From positions 10,053,292-10,117,291 of the forward strand of contig NC_049986.1 in assembly GCF_000003815.2 (NCBI RefSeq): 64,000 nt of DNA, written 5' to 3'. The stretch's first letter is position 1, and each line of letters begins with the position of its first letter. The position numbers and the translations under genes are program-made. This document shows, in pieces, positions 56,401 through 64,000 of this stretch. Source of the DNA: Branchiostoma floridae (Eukaryota > Chordata > Leptocardii > Amphioxiformes > Branchiostomatidae). The notes below the pieces were generated by a model. It did not search any database, had not been told where the DNA came from, and saw only the letters and a list, made by a program, of their open reading frames with translations.

Positions 56401-59400
56401 TCTCAAGACCCCCAGCAAAGCGGGCGTTGGCTGCCCTAGCAACACATAGATACAACCTTTGACCCTGAATTTTCCTCATTTCCCCTATTGTTCGATAATT
56501 ACCCCCTCCCCACCCAGTGTGATAACAATGCAGGGAGGGTGCCAGTGGACCAGGTGAGGTGATGCCTGTCCTCCTGTGGAGTGTGAAATATCAGACTGTC
56601 TGGGATTGGTGCTGGATGTGTATTATGATTGACAAAGGATTTCCTGGGTTTAGGAGTATTTCTAATAACTTACACACTGATTGATTCACGGTTTCATCAA
56701 ATTTGACCACTTTAATTACAAATAGCCCGACAGAATCTTATAAAGATAACCAAATTCAACCAGGGTGTAATCTGACCAATTAAGCTGACCAATAGTTTGA
56801 TAATTAGCTTCGCCAAGAAGCTTATGTTTTTGTCGACTTGGGTCTGTATGTAGGTCAACAGGATATAACTCGAGAAATTGTGGATGGAACTTTTTTATTT
56901 TTTGCAGGTGTGTAGCGGTTGTTTAAAGGCATGCCTAGTTCGAAAATGGGTTACCTGGCGTTTTCCTATGGTACATTAGCGAGCTTGGTATTTTTTTTGG
57001 TGTTTTTTCGGGAGGCATAAGTCAAAATGTAGCTGGGCGATTTCTACGATATTTGGCAGGTCTGTAGCGGCTGTGGAAAGGATTGCCATGTGCGAGAATG
57101 GTTTAGCTACCTTTTACCTATGGTGCTGTAGCTGGCTTTGTATGTAAGTGCGTTTGTCTGTAAGCAAGATAACTCGAGATGTTCTTGATGGATGTTAATG
57201 ATATTTGGTTGATAGGTAGGGGACACAGAAAGGAAGGTCAAGTTCGATAATGGGCCTCCTGGCAAATTGTTTTGGTACTGCAAGTGAGCATCAAAGTTTG
57301 CGCCTAAATTTTCCAGAAGTGCCAGGTTCGTGATTTTTTACTGGTGGATAGCTGTTGGTACTAGGAGTCAATGGTCTAATTTTGGGCCCCCTAGCAGCTT
57401 GTTTGGAATTGCAGTGGGTGTTATATTTCGTAACTTTTTAGATGGATAACTCCTGAGGGGATTGATGGATATATTTGTTTTTGGTAGGTAGGTACTTTGG
57501 ATGATTATCAACATAATGAGATGCAAATTATATAAATCACTCTGTATTTAATATAATTACTTAGGGAAACTTCTATAACGGTTGAAAAATACTTGTGACG
57601 GAGTCACCTGAAAGGACTTGAATCGACCCATAGATGTCTAAAAATAGAGAAGTAGGTCAAAGGAGCCAGTGGAAGCAGGGGCTCCCTGATAAACAGACGT
57701 TGTCTTGGAAGCATGAAATTCTGATTGACCAGGGATGTTACTAGGTCATCCATGTACTATTCCGCCAGGATGGAGTCTGGTAGAGACTACTGGCTGAAAA
57801 ATGCCTATAAATGGTCATGGTTCATGTTAGCAAAATACAAAGCCTGACCGTGTCCAACACGTATCTATAAAATTAAGCAATTAAATAGCTTGCTGAATTG
57901 ATGTCAATACGACGGCACACAGCAAAGGATTCATAGCAGTTGAAATATAACATATCTATATACAAGTGTTGCTTATATCTATATACAGATCAACAATAAA
58001 AGTAACACTATATCATGGGAACGGTAAAAATGTAGTAGAGGGAACTTGACGAATATCACTTGATATAAAGATGTAGAGCTAATATCTACGAGACACTTCA
58101 GGTGTATTTTCTTATGATGGACTGCAAGGAAACTTGGTGTTCCATGTGCCAGTAACACTACATGGGTCTAAACAAACGAATAAGTACTATGTAAAGTCAG
58201 TAATATAACATAATTGAACAATGACGGCTTGTAACACATAGTACTTACATCTGTGAACTAGGTTAAAACAACAAGTGACCAAGTGCTGGGACAAGACAAA
58301 CCCAACATGTTGAAGAACAGCACTTAGGTCAAAAGGGTCACCGTCAATTATCCACGCATTCCTCAACTCTTAACAGAGATGTCATGTTGTAAGGGAAAGG
58401 TCGGCTAGAAAGAACTGACATCATTGCGAGAAATACAAATCGCCAAAGGTGACAGGCGGCTGTCATCGGACAGTCGCAGAAATCATAACCTTGGACTCTG
58501 TAAAATACCTCTGACTTAACTCGCGACTGCAAAACTTTACTTTCTATTTTCATGAGATTGAAACAAACGTTCACCAAGGCGGGGGTCGTAGCAATCCTTA
58601 CATATGGCCCTTAGATGACCCTTGGTGAGTTAAAAAGTTCCGTAAATTGGAAGGAACAACTGTTACAGTGGCCGGGGTTTGGTGAGTGACGAATGCAATT
58701 ATCGGCGTGACTTCCTGTGGTTTCCAGGTTTCCAAGACCTACCCACGTACCAAATATCACTTCAATCCATTCAGCCGGTCTTCAATTTGCTGGTTTCTAC
58801 ATACATACATACATACATACATACATACATACATACATACAAACGCTACCCAAAACATAACCAGCTCTCCGAAAGTAATTATGACAACACAAAATAGAAC
58901 AGTAACCTCATACCTGTACAAATTGTTCTGATTATGCAAAGACATTCATTCACATCGCCAAAACATTTGCTGCATTATGTACACCGACAGAATAGACTAA
59001 TCTACTCACAATGTTCATAATCCAACCAACCACTACATGATGTGACTAGATAACATATGGACTTATACACATTAATCATTCAAAAAGAACTATCTTCCAT
59101 AGAAATTGTTTATTTGGCGAAGATATGTGTTCGAGGAACTCTAGTTCCCCATGTTCTTTCCTGGATCTGATGCCGGCTTTGTTTGTTTTGATAATCGATT
59201 TTTATTCCAAAACAAGGTATTTGATAGAAAACAACGCTCAGATGAAAACTGTTGTACCAATAGTCTGTTTGATATACTACGGTTACGTAACCTACCACAC
59301 ACACATTTTTTTTAGCAAAGTTCACAAGAGCAAGGACGTTATAGTTGAGAAAACACTCTTTTGATAGAGATAAAGAGATAACGGATTGTATTGTAATCAA

Positions 59401-62182
59401 AGTCTCAGTGTAAGCACGTCTAATCCTCGTGTGTCAAGGAACAACAGGCAATAACCTGGATAGTTTCAGTCTGGGAGTGTAATTAACTTGTTCTCTTCGC
59501 CAATGGCGATGAGTATGTTTTTGTCGACTTGGGTCTGTATGTAGGTCAACAGCATATAACTCGAGAAATTGTGGATGGAACTTTGTGATTTTTGGTAGGT
59601 GTGTAGCGGTTGTCGAAAGGAATGCCAAGTTCGAAAACGATTTACCTGGCGTTTTCCTACGGTACTGCAGCGAGCTTGGTATGTTTTTTGCAGTTTGTTT
59701 TGGGCAGCATAAGTCAAAATCTAGCTGGGCGATTTTCAAGAAACTTGGTAGGTGTGTAGCGGTTTTGGAGAGGAAGGTCAAGTGCGAAAATGGTTTACCT
59801 GGCTCTTACCTACGGCACTGTAGCGGGATTTGTATGTAAGTGCGTTTGTCTGTAAGCAAGATAACTCGAGAACCCTTGAATGGATCCTGATGATATTTGG
59901 TAGGTGGGTGGGGGTCAAGAAAACGAAGGTCAAGTTCGATAATGGGCCCCCTAGTGACTGCCTAAGGTACTGCAGCAAAACTTTTATTTTTGACACTTCG
60001 TGTTTTGGATATGCTGTGGTCATGATTTTTGAGTGGTAGATAGCCCTTGGGGCAGAGAGTAAGTGCTGTGAGTTTGGACCCCCTAGCGGCTTTTTGGGAA
60101 CTGCAGGCACCGATTTCCTTTCAAACTTTGAACGAGAATAACTCGAGAACGTGTTGACGGATCATCAGGATTTTTTGGTATGTAGATAGAATGAGTACTT
60201 AAAATAATAATCTACATGGAAAGATGCATTTAATTGTAATCAGTGGCCAATTAACAGAAATAAACTGTTTTGTATATACATGTATCTCACTTGACCTATA
60301 TCTATGGACACATCTGTTTGACAGATGTTTGTACTGGAGGAAACACTGACAAGCCGTGAGCTGGACACTGAAAAGCTTGAAATTCTGATTGACCAGGGGT
60401 GCTATCAGGTCATCTTGTACAATCAGGTCTTGTTTTGGTAGCATTTGTGGGGTTTGGGGGTAGGTACTATTTAGTAATACATGAATAAGACCTTAAAGTC
60501 TTAAATAAAGGCATGATTTAGTAATACATGAATAAGACCTTAAAGTCTTGAATAAAGGCATGATTATTTGGCGAAGAGATGGGTTCGTTGAACTCTAGTT
60601 AAAAAGAGTATCGCACCACTCTAAGTTACACATTTTGCTGCTCCTTTAATACATGCTTAAGCTGTCGCCAGACTGTAATTTCAGGGCCACACAGGCCAGC
60701 TCTGACAGCTCCAGAGCCCACATTCAAAGGTTTTTGTTGCCTGTCCCGGGCTGGCCCTGAACAGATGCAGCTTTTTACCTGTTGTGCACTGACATAGTTG
60801 AATGTTGACACTATGTTTGTATCATTCTATATTTGTTTAAGCTATAAATTGCAGTAAAGCTATAACATGCTGTTAACTACGTCTTACTCTCTAATTTTGA
60901 ACTTTTGGTCACTCTGTCAATAACCAGCTGCCTAAGAATTCCCTTTATGTACACAATTGTTTTACCAAATTTGTTACATAAGTCACTTGAATCCCTTCAT
61001 GCCAAATGCCCTCATAAGGCCTCTTGCAACATTCAAGCAAGGAGCTTTTAACAGTTTGATTCAAGTAACTTCAGTGTACATGAGCATCTTCCATTTGTTT
61101 CAAGGAAAATTTTGTTTCTGATTGCAAACATATCTTTGATAGACAGTTATGTCTTCTGTGTACATATTGTATTTTGAAATCCATGCTTCATAACAATTCT
61201 TGTAACATATTCCTTGTTTACACTAAATTACAGCCATGTTTGTGTTTTGTTGATATAACCCAAGCCAAGCTGTCTGCCACCTATGCCACTTTCAAGCAAA
61301 GGTGTGAACACCTGGCTATTGTTTTCCTCAGGTGCTGAGCTACCCTGCTGTCAGTGCCCTAAGTAAACAAGTTAATTGCCCTTATTGTCCACTTGTCCAA
61401 ACAAAGATATCAAATTTCACCCATGGAGGAGCCAAAACTTGAATATTTGTAATTTTATTCTATTTCAGAAGGTGCAACCATATGCAATATATTTTGCGGT
61501 CATAAAAGACATTTTTAGAAAGTAGACATGTGGTGCTACAACATCCAAGTGGGAATGTACATTGTAAAGTCACTAGGACTTAACAAGACCTTCATGAATA
61601 TTGCCAATATGCCATTTTTGTCAATATTTTTAACATATTAAAGAATATCCTTGTTATTATTGGATCAGCAAGCATGTACCTCCCTGATTGTTACAGAGTA
61701 CTTATTGATGAATACATACATACCAAATTTACTTCAATTAGATATACCTTAGCGATGCACCAAGAGCCTAAAAGCGATAAAATGCAGCAGTGCTTATTAT
61801 TCATATAATTTAATATCAATTATATTTATGTGAAACCAATGAAGTCAGACTAAATCTTATGGACATGATACATGGCCAGTAATTGAAGATTTTATAATAT
61901 TACCACCAGGTAAACATTTATTACACCAGAAAGTTTCCAGGTCAGTTAATTAGCCAAGGTGGGCAAAACCTGTCTTAACAATACTGAGTGCTTCCTCCAC
62001 TCCGTAAGCTTCAGGTGGGGCGCTCGGCCGAGGGACAACAGGTGGCCGACAACAGGCCAGCTCCCACTCGGTGACGGTGGGAGGTTCTTACGCCGTTTGA
62101 AGAAGACCAGAAGGGTCAGGAAAACGACGCAAACTACCACGATGGTCCGGATGGAGACTTCTGACAACAACGCAGCCAACAT
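53474..62182 (-). CDS. Cytochrome P450 gene D, CYP2-like, exon 1 split by a transposon; ~501 aa if spliced
   Basis: Exon 1 lies in two pieces, 61985-62182 and 56224-56380, around a 5.6 kb insertion. The others are 55755-55897, 55261-55480, 54782-55065, 54273-54467, 53864-53999 and 53474-53646. The first piece runs to TEWRK and the second resumes QYGDVYTV. Splicing at TCA/GTATTG and CACTGAG/CAG would add only His-Ser and keep frame. Motifs: AGMETT, EIQR, FDPRRF and [14 protein letters not shown]. Exon 3 has two extra codons (FEHGSSQLM) and exon 7 two fewer (the GLSPPTVNM region). All other splice sites and frames are intact, so either the gene survives with a new intron or it was inactivated recently. 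The 5' UTR intron (62187-62307) is kept. Confidence 0.78.
56812..59143 (+). mobile_element. Helentron-like element (HINE), copy 2
   Basis: Begins CTTCGCCAAGAAGC and ends TTTGGCGAAGATATGTGTTCGAGGAACTCTAG-like sequence followed by T. The 3' hairpin is GTTC-GAG-GAAC. It shares the modules ATAACTCGAGAAATTGTGG and GCCCCCTAGCAGC with the other copies. A (CATA)n tract lies at 58797-58841. Confidence 0.65.
58797..58841 (+). repeat. (CATA)n microsatellite
   Basis: About 11 perfect copies of a four-base unit (TACA/CATA) inside HINE copy 2. Confidence 0.95.
59488..60593 (+). mobile_element. Helentron-like element (HINE), copy 3
   Basis: Begins TTCTCTTCGCCAATGGCGA, preceded by T, and ends GGTTCGTTGAACTCTAG followed by T. 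The short inverted match is TCTTCGCCAA against TTGGCGAAGA, and the 3' hairpin is GTTC-GTT-GAAC. The interior modules match 36272-37580 in inverted orientation. Confidence 0.7.
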
Positions 62183-62876
62183 TGTCCTGTGTTCGAAAAC
62201 AAGTGGGAGGGCGGTGTACTTAGTACTGTTGCCAAAATTTGCTATTTTTCACCATTTGGTACTGAAACAGCCACCAAAAGCTCACAGGACATGACAATCT
62301 ATCTCACCTTGCAATTATTAGATCATATGTAGCTCTGAAATAGGTACAGGAAAATGAGGAATCTTGAAAAACGCCCAGGTAGCTTGGCTCAGAGTTTGAG
62401 AGATATCCTTGCTTGTTTGTCGTTGTGACTTTTCCGCCTGATTGAATCCGGTGCCAAAGGTCATGTGTACTGGTTGTACCAGGTTTCACGGTCATTGACC
62501 TTGTTACCTCAGAATAATGACAGAACCTCGGAATTATAACACAGTTCTTCTCAAAAAGTTTCTCAGAGGCTCTTTACAAGTCCTAATGACGTTTGAAAAA
62601 GTTTGTTGAGAACTCGTTGCAACATTTAAAGACGTCACCTTGAAATTATGCATGTCACCGAGGTATGACGTGTGTGAATTCTTTGCCCCCCCCCCTCATC
62701 TTCTCACGCACTTCTTTTGGAAAGTAGACAGGCTTCCGATCACCTCCCCTACCCAACAACCTAGCGTACCCAACAACCAACAACCAACCTAAAATATTTT
62801 GATACTTCCATCTGTTTTAGGAAACCAAATCGCTAACAAAGACTTTCCTCGCTGACATCACTAGGCCAAGTCGGCA

Positions 62877-63053
62877 TACTGTAAATGCATTTAAGTTCGC
62901 GGGGATTTAATTTCACGGTAGCGAGAAAATGGACTTTTCGCGGTGGATTTAAGTTCGCGGTAACACCATAGACTGCAGTCTAATACCATTATAGAAAAAT
63001 GTTCGCGGTGGTTTTAATTTTGCGGTAAAGTGGTCACCGCGAAAACCGCGAAC
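62877..63053 (+). mobile_element. MITE with TACTGTA start and CGCGGT blocks
   Basis: TACTGTAAATGCATTTAAG is followed by repeated TTCGCGGTGG and TTTCACGGTAG motifs and ends in GTCACCGCGAAAACCGCGAAC. It is the same family as 1548-1650. It interrupts the upstream region that gene D shares with gene C. Confidence 0.65.
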
Positions 63054-63740
63054 AGGCTTGTGATTGGTTTAGATGGCATGACTATTCGATAACGTCGTCA
63101 ATTATTACCTGCTTGAAAAAAGCAGGTCTTGATTCTGGTAGGGATCTTTGTGATTCCGGACCGATATCTTTAGAACCTCTGGATGGATTGCGATCGCGTT
63201 TGCTATTGGGATAGATATTGCCAGCCATTGTGCTATAGTGCGCATAAGAAGTTTGCTGCAGTTTTGTGGTTCGTTTAAAAAAAAATATTTACACCCCTTT
63301 TTTACTTTTTTTGAGTAGAGTGGTCCCAGTAACTGATACCCAGCTGTGCCATTAAGCACCACTGTGTGCGGGGTGAATCACTATATACACATTAGGGATA
63401 TGAAGTCGATGGCTGCACAGATCCACAACTAGTAGAAAGAGTTACTGTGACCATCCCTGTCACTTATGTATTGAATTAACCAAATTGAATATATACACAT
63501 TAGGGATATGTGCCAGGTGCAGGTGTAACAATAGGAAATAAAAAGGAAATGGTGAGGTCACTAGAAAGTTGTAGTTTGGGATCTCACCATTTACCATAGG
63601 TAGATATATAAGAACAACGATGAAGTAATTTTGCCGAACGTCAAACCATATCAACCCCACAACACACCATACGCACCATCACAAAACAAAATATTTCATG
63701 CAGGCTTGAGTTTTCAGACTTTGGTTTTCTCTGTTTATAG
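63054..63740. other. Spacer between gene D and the divergent P450 fragment
   Basis: No P450 exon 1-3 sequence was recognised on the plus strand here. TATATACACATTAGGG occurs twice (about 63384 and 63490). Nothing else is identified. Confidence 0.5.
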
Positions 63741-64000
63741 TAAATGCATCTTGCAAGATTCTTTACGACCTCACTGAAATGGTCACCACTGTTTTGCGAC
63801 AAGAAATCAATTGCCACCGCGAGACCTTGGACCGCGAGAATCCACGAGACTTCATCGACCTCATCCTCAACAGTATCCTCAACAAACAAGAGACCCAAGA
63901 GAAGACCGACGGTTTTACAGAAGAAAACGTCGTGTTCATAGTTCTTGACATGTTTGTCGCTGGGATCGACAGCACAACCATCACCTTACGCTGGGGTCTT
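63741..64000 (+). CDS. Cytochrome P450 gene E, I-helix exon, partial (runs off the window)
   Basis: The acceptor TGTTTATAG at 63740 is followed by a reading frame homologous to exon 4 of genes A-D, starting VNAS and running through [12 protein letters not shown] and TEENVVFIV to the I-helix FVAGIDSTT and TLRWGL at the window end. It is on the opposite strand to A-D and clearly more diverged (Asp-Ser in place of Glu-Thr in the I-helix motif, extra residues in SILNKQETQEK). Exons 1-3 should lie within the 1.5 kb to the left but are not seen. It could be a 5'-truncated pseudogene or a gene whose first exons are rearranged. The exon itself has no stop or frameshift. Confidence 0.8.

Larger units (their letters stand above)
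56381..61988. mobile_element. DNA transposon inserted in gene D exon 1, 5608 bp, with nested HINEs
   Basis: The uninterrupted paralogues fix the borders exactly: CATACTG on the left and TGCTTCC on the right correspond to CATACTGCTTCC. This gives a 2 bp TG duplication (3 bp is possible). The ends are inverted CTCAGT, six variable bases, then AAGACA. Two Helentron-like elements (56812-59143 and 59488-60593) lie inside, leaving about 2.2 kb of original element with no transposase-like frame. The superfamily is not identified. Confidence 0.82.

Overview
The window reads as nuclear DNA of an invertebrate deuterostome, most plausibly an amphioxus (Branchiostoma). That is an inference from intron-rich CYP2-type cytochrome P450 genes in a tandem array, a DIRS-order (tyrosine-recombinase) retrotransposon, and many small inverted-repeat elements. 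No organism label was available and nothing was searched. There are no rRNA or tRNA genes and no CRISPR array.

Left third (1-27.3 kb): no host gene found. A complete-looking 11.2 kb tyrosine-recombinase retrotransposon lies at 3052-14219. It has split direct repeats (A1 at 3052-3222, B1 at 13732-13804, A2 at 13798-13968, B2 at 14147-14219), a Gag with a zinc knuckle, a reverse transcriptase/RNase H and a tyrosine recombinase. It sits inside one arm of a large inverted repeat (2500-3051 plus 14220-15031 against 17818-19020). The other arm and its tandem duplicate keep the uninterrupted target site, so the insertion point can be read directly. The first coding exon (3255-3665) ends with a phase-0 donor, and the Gag, RT and recombinase reading frames each begin at a phase-0 acceptor. 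This suggests a shared leader exon spliced to three bodies. The first intron carries an array of about 20 short stem-loops with compensatory and G-U changes. A ~5 kb block (15465-20522) is duplicated head-to-tail (20561-27331), and the second copy has gained a 1.5 kb inverted-repeat transposon.

Middle (27.3-29.9 kb): a 1704 bp fold-back transposon (28071-29774) with a 5 bp target duplication and minisatellite-bearing ~0.5 kb termini, ending about 155 bp downstream of the first P450 stop codon.

Right half (29.9-64 kb): four tandem P450 genes on the minus strand, A (29929-34140), B (37756-43289), C (44900-52035) and D (53474-62182). All have the same seven coding exons, identical intron phases and a conserved 5' UTR intron. 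A-C encode 499, 496 and 499 residues with all P450 signature motifs. Gene D has a 5.6 kb transposon inside coding exon 1. The transposon ends supply a possible GT donor and AG acceptor whose use would add exactly two codons in frame. A relic of another copy lies between A and B, and a fifth, divergent gene starts at 63741 on the plus strand and runs out of the window. Introns and spacers hold Helentron-like (HINE) elements, MITEs and truncated LINE ends.

The P450 proteins are expected to be ER-membrane monooxygenases, with substrates not predictable from sequence. The left half behaves as a transposon-rich landscape with no visible host function.
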